64,000 nucleotides of DNA, from positions 10,941,379 through 11,005,378 of the forward strand of contig NC_086184.1 of assembly GCF_023053635.1 (NCBI RefSeq), given 5' to 3'. The notes under the pieces are model-generated. The model had not been told where the DNA came from, searched no databases, and was given only the letters and a program-made list of their open reading frames with translations. Positions 1-13,024 of the stretch are shown one piece after another. Source of the stretch: Elgaria multicarinata webbii (taxonomy: Eukaryota; Chordata; Lepidosauria; Squamata; Anguidae). Position 1 is the first letter of the stretch; each line of letters starts with the position of its first letter. Position numbers and translations under genes: made by a program.

Positions 1-1736
1 ATTTGTGGAACGTCTACAAAATCCTTTAGCAATGTTTTTCTTGAGCTCATTTTCAAAGACACACAGGTTGCATATCCGACTGTTCAAAAAACCAGTTTTC
101 CGACATCTTTTCCACTCAGTTGTAACTGAAAAGATATGCAGAGATTTCCAAAAAATTTGGCATTGACAAAAATACAAATAAAATTTATTTTAAATCTTGC
201 CATGATATGTGCATAATGGAGATTATAAAGAGTGGGAACTCTGCCAAAACGAGGACAATTACAAAACTATTGTTTTTATTAATGGTGCTCCCAAGTATTC
301 CTTTGTCTAATTCAGTATCTCGCTGGCAACTTAGGAGCCCTCTAATTTTGCATCTGTGGGGTGAAAATTTTTCCTTGTAAAACTTCCCAGTGCTGAATTT
401 TTTTTCCCATGGGAAATTTTCTACGTCATAAACTCAACAGTAACAATGAATGGATTCTAACTGCAAATACAATATTAGCCAAGTTGACAGTTTCAAAATG
501 AAAAGCTTTCAGCATATCATGCACTGTTCTTTGGGTTGTTAAAATGTATTAGTGTGTCAACAGTAATATTCCAAATATCCCCACTGACCCAAAAAGTTTA
601 AGGACCGCTGATCTAGGCTTTAAAGGGTCAAATCAGCACTCTGAGTTGTGCCTAAAAACAGTTCAACAATCCGCATTGGCAATTCCCCCCCCCACACACA
701 CACACACACAGAACACACACAACCCTCTCAGCTCCTATCAGGACTTTTGCAGCAATATTTTGTAGTAGCAGAGTTCTAACTTGGGTTGGCAATGGTAACA
801 TGTGACATTTTTGGGTAGTCCAGTGCTATACTTTAAACCCTGGCTACACTGAATGTTCATGCTAGCCCCTCCAGAGTTCAAATACCCACTCAATTAAAGC
901 CTTCACCAAGCTGCCCTCTCTGACCATCTTACAGGTAGGTTGTGAAGATGGGCTGACCTCTTTTGTTTTCTATCCTTCCTTCTGGATACAGAACTAGCAC
1001 TAGTCGCTGATATAAATAGTTTTCTCAAGTATCACAAGAACAACTGTACAGTCATTAAACTTGTGCTGTATATAAATAGTGTAAGTAGGGATTTCTAGGG
1101 CATCTCCTATCAAAAAGCAATGCATTTTTGTCTAGCGATGTCAAAAACAGAAATGGTCTGAATTCAACGAAGACCCTAAAGGGCAGGCTTTGCAGCTGTA
1201 CACCGCCCACCTATCTTTACAGACCCACTATATCAAGATCGGACAGTGTTGACATTAAAAGTTAATACTAACAGCCGATTAGGGGAAATGAGGTAAACTA
1301 AACACACAAGCGTCACAATTGGCCAAGATGACTAGAGGTGCATTTATCATGTGTTTCGAGATACATGTCTCCCTACTTACATAATTATAGCACTTGCTGT
1401 GAACACCAGTGGGGTGGGTGGGACAGGAATTTGTTCTTTCCCATGTGTGATGAAGGCTGTAGTCAAATAGTCAAATGCCTAAAGCTTTTAGAGAGGAATC
1501 CTAAGGGCCCTAGACAGAGGTCAGAAACAGTGCTCTGACCTCGGAGCCAAAAATCTGCATTTCCCGCCCTCTCACAGCCAGGATGGAGAGAACCATGCCG
1601 GCTGCATTCCAGTGGGCAGGGAGGGGAAGGAACTGGAGAGGAAAGGCCAGGATATCCTGAGGCCTCTCCAGCCTCTTTCCCTCCCTTCTGCCTTGCCCTA
1701 GCTAGACAGGTGAAAAAGCCCATCTAGAGAAAATGG
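1..1736. other. TENT4B intron 1, mostly unique sequence
   Basis: AT-rich with no coding exon or clear repeat beyond a short (CA)n run near 688-720. Nothing else recognised. Confidence 0.5.
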
Positions 1737-2206
1737 ATAGAATCGTAGAATAGTAGAGTTGGAAGGGGCCTATAAGGCCATCGAGTCCAACCCCCTGCTC
1801 AATGCCGGAATCCACCCTAAAGCAATGCTGACAGATGGTTGTCCAGCTGCCTCTTGAATGCCTCTAGTGTGGGAGAGCCCACAACCTCCCTAGGTAACTG
1901 GTTCCATTGTCGTACTGCTCTAACAATCAGGAAGTTTTTCCTGATGGACAGCTGGAATCTGGCTTCCTGTAAATTGAGCCCGTTATTCCGTGTCCTGCAC
2001 TCTGAGAGGATCGAGAAGAGATCCTGGCCCTGCTGTGTGTGACAACCTTTTAGGTATTTGAAGAGTGCTATCATATCTCCCCTCAATCTTCTCTTCTCCA
2101 GGCTAAACATGCCCAGTTCTTTCAGTCTCTCTTCAAAGGGCTTTGTTTCCAGACCCCTGATCATCCTGGTTGCCCTCCTCTGAACACGCTCCGCTTCTCC
2201 TCCCAC
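1737..2206 (-). mobile_element. CR1 LINE, 5'-truncated
   Basis: Minus-strand CR1 3' end. The reading frame keeps the family's C-terminus, including [49 protein letters not shown] and [11 protein letters not shown], followed by the 3' tail ending in TCTATGATT-type repeats (here AGAATCGTAGAATAGTAGAG on the plus strand). Little decay in the ORF implies a fairly young copy. Confidence 0.93.
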
Positions 2207-2623
2207 TTTGCAAGTTCAGGGGCTTACAAGTATTGGGGCGCTTGTAAGATTGTACTCTTAAAAACTCATCTAGAGACCAGATTATTCCCAAAGAGGGCCT
2301 TACTTAAATCTGTTTGGAGGAATGAGACTCAAGTCCATCCTGTGGCAATTGAACCATTTGCGTACCGAGATGAAAAAAAATCCCAGGTATCTAAAAACAT
2401 TACGGCTTTGCCCATACAATTGATTTCCCCCCCTTTCTTTAAAGTTTTCTTATTGCCTATGTATACTCAAGAATTCTTGCACAGCAGCCCTAAAGGATTT
2501 CTAGCTATTTGGGTTTAACTATGCTTTTCAAATGTGTCAATTAACAATAGCAGAAGGAAGCAATTCTTATTGTATTATTCACTGTGGATTAAAGCTTGCA
2601 GGTTCACGGTTTCCAAATTAATT

Positions 2624-3157
2624 ACCGTATTTCTTCGATTCTAAGACGCACTTTTCTCCCTAAATAAACAGCTCTAAAAATGGACTGCGTCTTAGAATCG
2701 ATGGCGTCTTAGAATCGAAGCAATACGGTAAGAGGAAAAGAGGAAGCTCCTGCAGCAGCCTCGAGCCATGCGAGCGAGGAGGAGCTGGTTGGGTAAGCAC
2801 CTGGTTTTTTGTTAGTCAAATTTATTTGTAAGTCCCATCGATTTCCATGGGACTTACTCGCGTGTCGTCGTCCCCTGGTGCACAGACAAGTAAAGAGCGG
2901 GACTGGAGAGTTAAGTTTACTCTTTGTTTCAACGCCCCCCCTTCTTCCCGCGCAAACGGCAGTTTCTTCTCTCACAGAGGGAAAAAAAGAAAAGGACACG
3001 ACCATTAGAAGAAAGCGCCGAGAGGGGGGAGGAGGTTGGCTGGGCGGTGAGGGAAGTATTTCTTTGATTCTAAGATGCCCTTTTTTCCCAAATAAACATC
3101 TCTAAAAATGGGGTGCGTCTTAGAATTGATGGCGTCTTAAAATCGAAGAAATACGGT
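2624..3157. mobile_element. MITE with two palindromic end modules
   Basis: Starts ACCGTATTTCTTCGATTCTA and ends in the complement AGAAATACGGT. A 105-bp palindromic module occurs at 2624-2729 and again, in direct orientation, at about 3054-3157, around a GC-rich centre. The flanks read ATT and AAT. Class II, superfamily not certain. Confidence 0.75.
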
Positions 3158-3159
3158 AA

Positions 3160-5140
3160 TGTTCTAATTGCTACACATTAAATTTATTTCAGCCCGGGAA
3201 TGCATGTCAAGGCAGCAAGCCATATCTTCTGATCTTGTACCTTTCCTATTTTAGAAAGGTGGTTTCCAATCCTCAAAGCATTTATTCCACAGTAGAACCC
3301 GAGTAACAAGATTACTTCAGGGAGAAGTTCATCGACTGAAAGACAGCTTCTCAAAACTCACAGATGAACCATTATCACTAGGCTATATAATTCGCCTCCC
3401 AATTGTATGCAGTGTACAAACTCTTCATCGGAGATGTGTACATTCTTCATAGATTTTAGTGAATACATGTTAGTGTTAGTAATGCTTTTACAATACTATG
3501 TCTTGTCACACATGTTTAAAAGATGTAGACTCACACACACTGCATACAAAGGTGCCATCCTGCCCACTGTACTCTCCAAGAGCAGTGCACAGACCCACTT
3601 CCAGGATACAGTATGGGGTTCCTCCACACCAATGGGTCAGTGTAGCCTTTCCTAAGAACATTCAGCAATTGCCTGGAGACAGCCTAGTGGAGGAGAGAAT
3701 TAGGAAAGCCACACTGGCCCCAATGTAGCTTTGCATGCTGCTCCATGCATGAAGGGCAAGTAGGATTGTGCCCAAAAGCCACCATCAGTTCTATGTTTGC
3801 TGGCAAAAAAAGACAATTTCCCAGCACATTCTTACATCTAAAGTTGAACGTGGCAATGCTTATTTTAACTCAGACCATATTGAGAGTGATTGTGTTTGAA
3901 AACAAAGTATGAAATATGATCAATTGAATGTCATTTAGCATGGTATACATGCCTCCAAGCACACCTAACTTTGCTGGAAGGGCCATTAGACTGGACGATG
4001 GTTGTTTACTCTCCGTCTCAACACCAGGAAAAGTTTCTCCCTCATTCTTGTTTATGAAATTTAACAAACATAAATGCAAAACTAGTTTATTTGAACTGGC
4101 CCGGAGGGATGTTCAAAACATCTGGATGGCTAAAAGTTTGAGTACATGGAAATGGTACTTATTACAAGGGGGGGGGGAGAGAGAACTTAAGAAATGTGCA
4201 TAAAGCAGAGGCTCCAATCACCAAACTAGGATATGAAGGCTTCAGCTGTTCTATTTTGATGTTCTGTCAATGGATGTTGACTTTTCTAAATAATGGTGTG
4301 CATTGTTGAACTGCCAAGTTTCCCCATATTCTGGTTAACTTCACATCAAATCTCTCAAATCTGAAACATGTACCAAGGTGCAAACGACAGGGTGTACCTG
4401 TACTGGAAGTGTCCTATTTTAAATGGATACAGGAACATTCCATATGTAATTCAAATATGCCCAAGTGCTCCCAAACTAGGAAGCAAACTCTAAATGATCA
4501 AGCACAGCTAGAAGCAAACTCTAAATGATCAAGCACAGCTAGATTACCTCTTTAACAAAACTGGAATATCTAGTCTTATTAACAATGTATGACAAGGTTC
4601 TTTTGGTGTCACTGAAAGAAACAAGAGTAAATAAAGGGAGAGCGCTAACAACACACAGGAAATCAAGCTAGTATGTATAACATTTGGCAACCTTGTCCTC
4701 CAATGAAGACAGAATTCCATAGGGCCAAACCAAGGGCCCAAGAGTTATTTGAGGGTTGAGTCAAGAACTCACCGCTCCTGGAGATTTGCTTCTTTTTGGC
4801 TGGGGATCCAAGTCAATCCTTGTTTGGAGGACTTAAAAACGTTGTTGAAATATGAGGAATATAACTCAACAAATCCTCTTCTTTCCCCAACCATAAGCAA
4901 CATTAAGCTGTTTGTGATATTTTGATCCAGACAAAGCAGTTGTTGTGAAACAGGTAGAAATAAAACCAGAGGCCTGTAGCTCAAGTATTCAGTTATCACC
5001 CCGAATCCTGGGTTGATGAGGGGGGAAATATCAGGAGTTTTAACCTATGGTTTGTTGTTGGGTTAACATTGCGACGTTCCTGGGTTGCTTTCTAAACCAC
5101 ATGCAGAGCAGGAGTGGTGAGCGGGCAAGCCCTAACAACC
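3160..5140. other. TENT4B intron 1, unassigned
   Basis: No exon or confident repeat, except a perfect tandem duplication of a 31-bp unit at about 4480-4541. Confidence 0.5.
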
Positions 5141-5144
5141 TATG

Positions 5145-5384
5145 GGTTGCCGTTACATGCAAAGTGTGAGCCAGTGGGCTAGTCCCCACTCAGCCATGGA
5201 AGCTCGTTGGGTGATTTGGGGCCAGTCACAGACTCTCAACCCAGCACACCTCACAGGGTTGCTGTTGTGAGGATAAAATAGAGAGGAGGAGGATTATGTA
5301 TGCAGCCTTGGGTTCCTTGGAGGAAAAAAAGGAGAGATATAAATGTAATACAATAAATAAATAAATAAATAAATAAATAAATAG
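5145..5384 (+). mobile_element. tRNA-derived squamate SINE
   Basis: Central body with AGCCATGGAAGCTCGTTGGG, CCTCACAGGGTTGCTGTTGT and CTTGGAGGAAA, ending in ATATAAATGTAATA and an (AAAT)n tail. This is the layout of Sauria/Squam-like SINEs. The tRNA head is missing or too diverged to call. Confidence 0.75.
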
Positions 5385-5389
5385 TCAGT

Positions 5390-7570
5390 GAGGGCAGGCT
5401 GGAAAAGGCTGGAGGATTTCGCTCCCCTTGTCCTCACTCATTGTATTTCATGTAAAAAGAGATACATTTGCTTTATATGTGAACACAGGATGGGCACATT
5501 AATAAGATACACATGGCTGTCCCATCACATCTAGCGTGGCCTTTAGTCACAATTAAGTCTAGCTGGATTAGAGTCAAATATTTTCTGCATCATCATTCAG
5601 AGGCTAGGTCTTTAAACATTACCCAGAAGTGTACTTTCACCCATGGAGAGTCCACAGCCCAGCAATCTACGCCTGAGTTAAGTTAAGGAGCATAAACACC
5701 GGTTTTGTAAGCCATTCACACAGCTTTTCCTTATATATTATGTGTGGCAACAGCCCCTTGAGCTCAAACATAAGCATCGTACATTCACACAAGATTTCCT
5801 TTAGTGTTAATTTCTTTCTACATTACACCTAACCTCAAGGGAAATATTTACTTTAAATAACAAATCTTAAACGCAGACAGACTCATATCTCCATATATTG
5901 TTTACTGGGATAATTGCCATATATTTCAATGCAACATTTTACATGAAACTGTAGTAATATCTTAGAATCTGGTGTTATATAATCAACAGTTAGTAGCCTG
6001 ATGGTGTAACAGTAAAAACAACTGTCAAAAATATTTATATGGTCAACCAATGCTCAATGTACCATCCAGGGTAAAAAAATAGTACATTTTATACCACCAA
6101 GTATCATGGTACTATATCAACAGAGTTTGGGGGCTTGGGGGGACGGGACAAGGGCCCTTCAATACACATGCCAGTATCTATTAATATGGCCATTTCTGTG
6201 CTGCAGGCCTGCCACCTAAAGATTTGGTGTTGGTATAAAAGAAGTTCAAATATTTCTTGCAGCTTCATAGAGTAATACTAATATTCAACTTCAGGACCCA
6301 GAACATACATATGAACCATAGTACCTGCAATTATCCCTTAGTAGCGCATCAACGCAAATCTTTCTGCTTTATGTCTTCCGCTGAAGGTATAAACCCCAAT
6401 TTGCACCTCTGAAAGTATGTATATTTATATAGAACCAATGAAAAACAATTGTTCTTTCAACTCCTGGTATTTGGCTCTGTATGCAAACTCTGTGGATGCT
6501 TTAAACTACACTGCTGTACTGCATTGTTATGAACAAGTTAAAACTGATAGAAGAGAATTGTTTAAAGCAATGCTTGGGCATCCACAATTTTAGGGGCAGC
6601 AATTTCTCAAAATGATCAGGTACTCCTTTGGTATTTAAATTGTCTAGTAAATCCTTTAATACACCAAAGATCCAGATTACTAGCAACTTCCATTTCAAAG
6701 AATTGACAAGGTAATTTAGGAATTATCTTTGTTCCTCCGCTGGGGATACAAGCACTGGAAGACTGCATAGTTCATAGCTCAAAGAGCTACCCGGCTGGTA
6801 GAACCAGCAGAGTTTGTGCATTCTTACTGTGCCAAGTTCCTTGGAAAGGGAGAAGAAATACAAAAGATGTTTAATTTATGGAAATGCTGCCAAAAATAAA
6901 ATGCTGAAACCTTCTAGGCAAAGGGCAGGTGGTGTATGATTAACAGGCCACTTTCTGCTTACCAAGAAATGTTGTCTGGAACACCTTAACCCAACTACTT
7001 AGTGAGCTGATATGTGAATCTGTGCAGGGCTATGTGGGTTGGGTTGGGAATCTTAATGGATAGTTAAAACATGGGCCATACACTTTTTTCCTAGCAGCAC
7101 TATCAAAAAACAGGAAGACCAAATTTTTACTGCCGCGGCTTACCCATTACTTGAAAATTATTCCCTTTTACAGAGTCATTAAGGAGAGTGAATAGGAATT
7201 ATGTCTGAGATATTCATCTCTCTATACATATAAGAATCTAGTTAATATCAACAACAACAATAACCGTCAAATGATCATTCAAGCTTACATATGCGTAAGC
7301 TTCAAAACAGCAGTCACACACCTGCAAAGGTATGCAACTTGTAAGGCACACATGTCAAGTTCAACACAAAACAAGAAGTCAAAGACTAAGGTCAGTGACA
7401 GCCAATGTGACTGAGAGGATAGTGTATGAAAATTTGAACCTGGGAGATCTGTGTGGGAATATTGCCTCTTCCGAGGAAAAGACACTAGCTATCAATATGA
7501 ATTTGCTATCGGTAAAATAGGAATAATAATGTCCTATTTTTATAGTGAAGCTGCAAGGTGCAAAAATGAA
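5390..7570. other. TENT4B intron 1, unassigned
   Basis: AT-rich; nothing recognised. Confidence 0.45.
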
Positions 7571-7571
7571 T

Positions 7572-7656
7572 GTAAGGACATAATCCTATGCACATTTCGA
7601 CAGAAATGAATTGCGGGAATTATTTCTGTCTAAACATCATAGAATTGTGCCCTAAA
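7572..7656. mobile_element. Short palindromic MITE
   Basis: Ends CATAATCCTATGCACATTT and its inverted match; each arm carries a GACAGAAAT-type stem. Same family as the copy at 63.63 kb. Confidence 0.65.
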
Positions 7657-7659
7657 GCA

Positions 7660-8855
7660 CTTTGACAATTAGAAGGCTGGCCTTGTTAAAAAAAAGAAGA
7701 GGTGTGTGTGTGTGTGGGTGGGTGTGGGTGTCTAAAGATAGCAATAGAGCTGGGATAGGCAGCTGCCATTTGTGCTGCACTGTGCTTCCATTGCTAATGG
7801 CAAGAGCTCTTTCACGCTCGAAAACATAGGGCAATAGGCATACAGGCTGAAAGGAGAAAAAGAAAAGCTATCATGTAAGCCTCCATGGCAGCTAACTATG
7901 GAGAATGAGCTTTGGCTTTCTATTCCCCTCCAGACTTGGAGCTATGGCAGAAAGAGAAAGTGCACCCAGCACATCCTCCTATGTTTGCCCAGCTGGACAA
8001 ATACAGCAGTGCTTACAGGATCTACGTTCTCTCTCTCCCTCTGAGACAGAAAAATACAACGTGCAGCCCGATTGGAAGGAAGAGCATAGTCTCCTGTACG
8101 CAACCAGGTGAGCATCTTGGTTTAGGGGTAGTAGTAGACTGAAGATTCCTCAAACACAAATAATGAAAAGATTCATAGCTTCTCCTAGATGACAAGGCCA
8201 CTGCTTTTGCTTAGGATGCGGAGAACAAAATTCCACCTGCATTTGAGAATCTACTATAGCGTGACTACCTCACACAAATGATCTGGATGCTTGCAAATTC
8301 CTACTGGTTTCATTTCCGTACAGGAACAACCATTACTAGCAGATTTACAACTGTATTTATTTTCTGTACACTACTCTTCATATCGCTGCAGTTAGAAAGA
8401 TATAGCGTCACCACACACCTGGCTGGCTGGTTCTGAAGGTAGAAAAACACACGAAGTGGCAATGTAATCGTATCATTTTAAGACATGAAAGATGGGGAAA
8501 GAAAGCAAGAAGCATACAGGATTTTAAAAAAAAACACAGATCCAAATGTTTTAGAGAAAGCACCTGCTTCCTGTTATCTTTCTCCCACCATCTCCCATTT
8601 CAATAGAGAAGGTGGAGGAATTCCATTAGTTAGCATTTTAATGAGAACCTAATTATCATCAACTTTATTATGGTCACCGACCAGACTTTACACATACAAA
8701 AGAGCAGGGCGAAGTTACATATAAATTTGAGAAGTATGCAGCAAAATCAATTTTGGAGAGACATAATGAGAACCTAATTCACAGTTCCTGAATCAATAGA
8801 CAGACCAAAATGTAGTAATCCTTTGGTATTTGAACTGCTCAAAATTTTGCAATTT
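7660..8855. other. TENT4B intron 1, unassigned
   Basis: A short (TG)n stretch at about 7703-7730; otherwise nothing recognised. Confidence 0.45.
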
Positions 8856-8859
8856 TTTT

Positions 8860-9055
8860 TTTAGAAAGCTACTAATTGTTGTTTTAAATGGATACTGTTG
8901 TTTTTATACTGTTGTTTTTATGTTTCTGATGGTTTTTTAAATTTTGTATACTTTTTAATGTTTACCATTTTTAACTGTTGTAAACTGCCCAGAGAGCTTT
9001 GGCTATGGGGCGGTATATAAATATAATAAATAAATAAATAAATATAAATAATTAA
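8860..9055 (+). mobile_element. L2/CR1-group LINE 3' end
   Basis: AACTGCCCAGAGAGCTTTGG then GGGCGGTATATAAAT and an (AAAT)n tail: the 3' UTR signature shared by many copies in this window. Severely 5'-truncated. Confidence 0.8.
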
Positions 9056-9059
9056 AAAA

Positions 9060-10040
9060 TTGTCCCTACCCATTCAATAGGAGTAGCGTAAAACACTCCA
9101 GTTACAGGTTAAATTCTGTAACTTACTCATATCAATCTAGTCAAACTCAAAGAGATCCTCTGTAGTGAAAGTAGTATCTAAGAATCCCATTTCTTTCCCA
9201 GGTGCAATAACAGGAGATGCACACAGCTAAGGTAAAACCTTCTTTTCGAAAGAAATCAGACACTTACTCCCTTCTTAGCTTCCTTCACTGTTGGCTGGTC
9301 TCCTGCCATCAACCAGACACAGTTAGAAATATATATTGCCAACAAGCCAAATTTCTTTGTAGTAAGGCATGCTCATTTAATTAATAAAAACACAAACACA
9401 AAATATAAGAAGGGGGAAACATCATTACAGGTCCACAACACTTCTACAGACTTCAATTCCCAAACCTCTCAATTATTCTGGACACAGACCACTTATATGT
9501 TCAGGACTGGAAAATCTAAGTCTAAAGAGACATGCCACAAACTAATTTTCAACAAGAACTGGAATCAATCATTTAAGAGAAACCCATTTCCTCAATGGAA
9601 ATCCAGTCTTCTAAAGTCTTTGATGCTGCAGATATTAAAAGAACAGGCTCCTACACTACTACAAAGAGCAGGACTCAAATATTAACTCTCGCCCTCCATG
9701 TATGCACACAAAACTGTCAAGGTTATGATAAATATTCCCTTATCAGCAAAGCAACGCAGTCAAATGAGAACTGGCACAGTCCTAAACTCCAAGTTCTCTG
9801 AACCATTCCTACTAGAACATGATGCAGTATTAATTTCATTCCTCTAATGTTGTAACAGTCTCCTGAAACATGACATTACAGAATAATTCACATAAACTGT
9901 TGAGACAGCAATGTGCCAGTGGTCATCCTTACATAATTTTTTGTTTAATTTCCTTAAAAGGTACATATAACGTTCACTCCTATTTGGGTTCCGAACCCAC
10001 TGTAGCTGATTCACAAAACTTAGAATAAGGACAACCATAG
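9060..10040. other. TENT4B intron 1, unassigned
   Basis: No exon or confident repeat recognised. Confidence 0.45.
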
Positions 10041-10043
10041 TTC

Positions 10044-10380
10044 CCACGTGTGGAATGAGCTCCCCAGAGAGGTCCGCCTGGCGCCTACACTGTACTCCTT
10101 TCGTCGCCAGCTGAAGACCTTTTTATTCACTCAGTATTTTAACACTTAATTTTAACTTAAATTTAAATTATACTGTTTTAACTCTGTATTTTAACCTTAT
10201 ATCAATTTTGCTGCGTGGTTTTATCCTGGTTGTGCTTTTTATATTGTATTTTGTATTTGTATTTTTAACTTGTTGGTTGTTTTATGATGATTTTAATTTT
10301 TGTGAACCGCCCAGAGAGCTTCGGCTATTGGGCGGTATAAAAATGTAATAAATAAATAAATAAAATAAATAAATAAATAA
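10044..10380 (+). mobile_element. L2/CR1-group LINE 3' end
   Basis: Starts inside the end of the ORF (WNELPREVRLAPTLYSFRRQ-like, LKTFLFTQYFNT), then the AT-rich UTR and the GAACCGCCCAGAGAGCTTCG...GGGCGGTATAAAAAT tail. One of the best-preserved 3' ends here. Confidence 0.85.
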
Positions 10381-10589
10381 ATGTAGGACTTCAAGATGTA
10401 GTATCTCCATCCCTACGGCAGAAACCACAAGGGAGGCTAAGGCATTCTGTTACTGGAGTCATACTACGGCAAGTCAACTGTAGCTGTGCTACACAAAGTT
10501 TTCTGTTGTGAACCAATATTCCATCATCTGGAAAAAGATGACAAAATCTAAATCATACGATCTATAAGAATCTAAATCATAGGAACTCT

Positions 10590-11830
10590 AACAGCCTCCC
10601 CCAACCCAGTGCCCTCCAGGGTGGACTGGCTGGGGATATTGGGTAGTACCCAATGGTGTCAATTCCAGAAGCAAAAGGGCATAATATGATCACATTGGCC
10701 AGTCCCCATTTCCTAACAAGCTGAAGTTTCTGGATTGTTTTTAAAGGCATCCCCAAATTTAACAAATTGCAGTAACCCAGTTGAGAGATTATCAGAGTAT
10801 AAGCTGATAAAAAGTGCTCTGTGCCACCGCCTGGGCCTCTAGTGACAATGCTGGATATCCAAGAGCATCTCTGAACAATGGACCTGACCCTTTAGGGCAG
10901 TGGTTCTCAACCTTCCTAATGCCGCGACCCTTTAATACAGTTCCTCATGTTGTGGTGACCCCCAACCATAAAATTATTTTCATTGCTACTTCATAACTGT
11001 AATTTTGCTACTGTTATGAATCGTAATGTAAATATCTGATATGCAGGATGTATTTTCATTGTTACAAATCGAAATATGTGTTTTCCGATGGTCTTAGGCG
11101 ACCCCTGTGAAAGGGTCATTCGACCCCCCAAAGGGGTCGCGACCCACAGGTTGAGAACCACTGCTTTAGGGGAAGTGCAATTCCTTCCAGAACAGGTTGA
11201 ACATCACTTAGAACAGACAAACCACCCACTAACAGTATCTCCATTTTGTCTGGATTTAGTCTCAGTTTATTGGCGTTTATCCAGTCTATGACCTCACCCA
11301 AGCATTGTTTCAGAATACCCACTGCCTCACCTGGATTTGATGAAAAGGAGAGTAAGACCATATGGAGAACACCTCAGTCCATATCTCTGAATAACTTCCC
11401 CTACCACTTTCATGTAGATGTTGAACAGCATGGGAAATAAAAATAGAGCCCTGCGGCACCCCATGGCGTAATTGCCAGGGGACAGAACAATAATCCCCAA
11501 ACACCACCTTCTGGAATTGGCCATGCAAAAAGGAGTACCTCCAACTCCCAGCCCAGATAGCCTATCTAGAAGGATATCATGATCAATAGAATCAAAAGCC
11601 GCTAAGAGGTCTAAGAGAATCAACAGGGTCACACACACACCCTGTCTCTCTCTTGGCAAAGGTCACAGGGCAACCAAGGCAGTTTCTGTTCCAAAACCAG
11701 GCCTAAAACCCGATGAAAATGGATATAGATAAACAGTTTCATTCAACAGTGCGTGGAGTTGGCCAACAACCCCCTACTCAAGCACCTTGTCCAAAGAGGT
11801 GGTATTACCAACTGGCCTCTAGTGGTCAAC
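10590..11830 (-). mobile_element. L2-like LINE reverse-transcriptase fragment, split by a DNA transposon
   Basis: Minus-strand RT remnants: LLDLLAAFDSIDHDILLDRL (RT block with the catalytic-aspartate motif), NKLRLNPDKMEILLVGGLSV, and downstream LGMPLKTIQKLQLV. It is degenerate. A SPIN-like element at 10898-11163 interrupts it. Confidence 0.85.
10898..11163 (-). mobile_element. SPIN-like hAT MITE with perfect 8-bp target duplication
   Basis: 266-bp element with terminal inverted repeats CAGTGGTTCTCAACC and GGTTGAGAACCACTG, and the internal signature GGGGTCGCGACCCACAGG. It is flanked on both sides by CTTTAGGG (10890-10897 and 11164-11171), the 8-bp duplication expected of hAT. The sequence closely matches the non-autonomous SPACE INVADERS (SPIN) family as I remember it; that family spread horizontally among tetrapods. 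Strand is relative to the consensus that begins at the GTCGCGACC end. Confidence 0.88.
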
Positions 11831-11834
11831 ATCT

Positions 11835-13020
11835 TCGGGGTCCATGTCAGTTTTCAGGATGCCCCTTCTCATTATGTTACTCTTTATCAATAGTAACAGG
11901 CTATATATGCTCTACCTGCTTTCTGAAGTACAGCACAACTACATCATGTAACATACCTAAATCTAAAATTTGGGGGAGTCCCCAGTTTTTTCCAAGGGCT
12001 TTTTAATTTGAGAATACTGAAAAAAGCCTATGAAATATTCTCATTTTTTGAATCAGTGAATTCTTTTTAAGGTTTGGAGGCCTTCAGCTGCTGCCGCATG
12101 TGAAAGAAACCAGCCCATATTTGGAAATACACCAAATCCAGAAATCAACAAACACGTGAAAGAGCAGAGAAAGTGGTCTCAATCTGTGCAAACCTCATGT
12201 TTTCAGAAGCCTATGAAAATAAAAATGGAGGCCCACATTCAGAACCAGAAGTTATTAATCTTTCAGAAAATAATTCTGATTAGTTTTGAGAGCACAAGTA
12301 TTATGAAGCTCATCTTTATTCTTTAAATGTGACTAATTTTGTCCACAATTCATATGCTTTAATGTGCCTATGATAATAATTCAAGTTCTAATTCAGTATC
12401 CAAAATTGCTGCTAGTTCTCAATATTGTGACTGCATGAGACCCTTTGCCCATGGAATATTTCCTATTGTGTTCTACAAAACTTCCCCGCCCCCCGCTTCT
12501 TAGATGACAAAAATGAAGATACTTGTGTAGTGCTTAGCTAACATACAATCCAACACCTTGCAGTTCTCTCTAGTATTAAGTATATTCACAATTCTGCTTG
12601 TACCCAGGGAGGATAGTTGGCATCCTTGTTATTGGCCTTTAGATGGCTGGTAAAAACTATACTGTTCTGCGGAGCTTAAAGTAATGAATGCAACTCTTGG
12701 GTTTTTAGAAAGTTCCCATTTTACTGCAACGTATGTATTTTATCCCGTTTTGTAAGGAATTGTATTTTATTTTTATTTTATTGTAAATCATCTCGAGCAC
12801 TTATTGAGTAGCAAGATGATTCAGAAATTTGTGTATTTAATTAGAATATTTTTGGATGGCCCCCTCCAGTCAGTGAGTGCTTGCGCAATAACAATACAAA
12901 GATAAAAATACCAAAGCCTAAAATATATTTTAAGATTGGGGATTAATGATAAAAACATAGAAAGGTATAAACATTAAAACAACACCATCTTTACTAGCCG
13001 TGTAAAAGATACTAAGAAGA
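11835..13020. other. TENT4B intron 1, unassigned
   Basis: AT-rich. A possible weak LINE tail at about 12.72-12.85 kb; otherwise nothing recognised. Confidence 0.4.
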
Positions 13021-13024
13021 TTAG

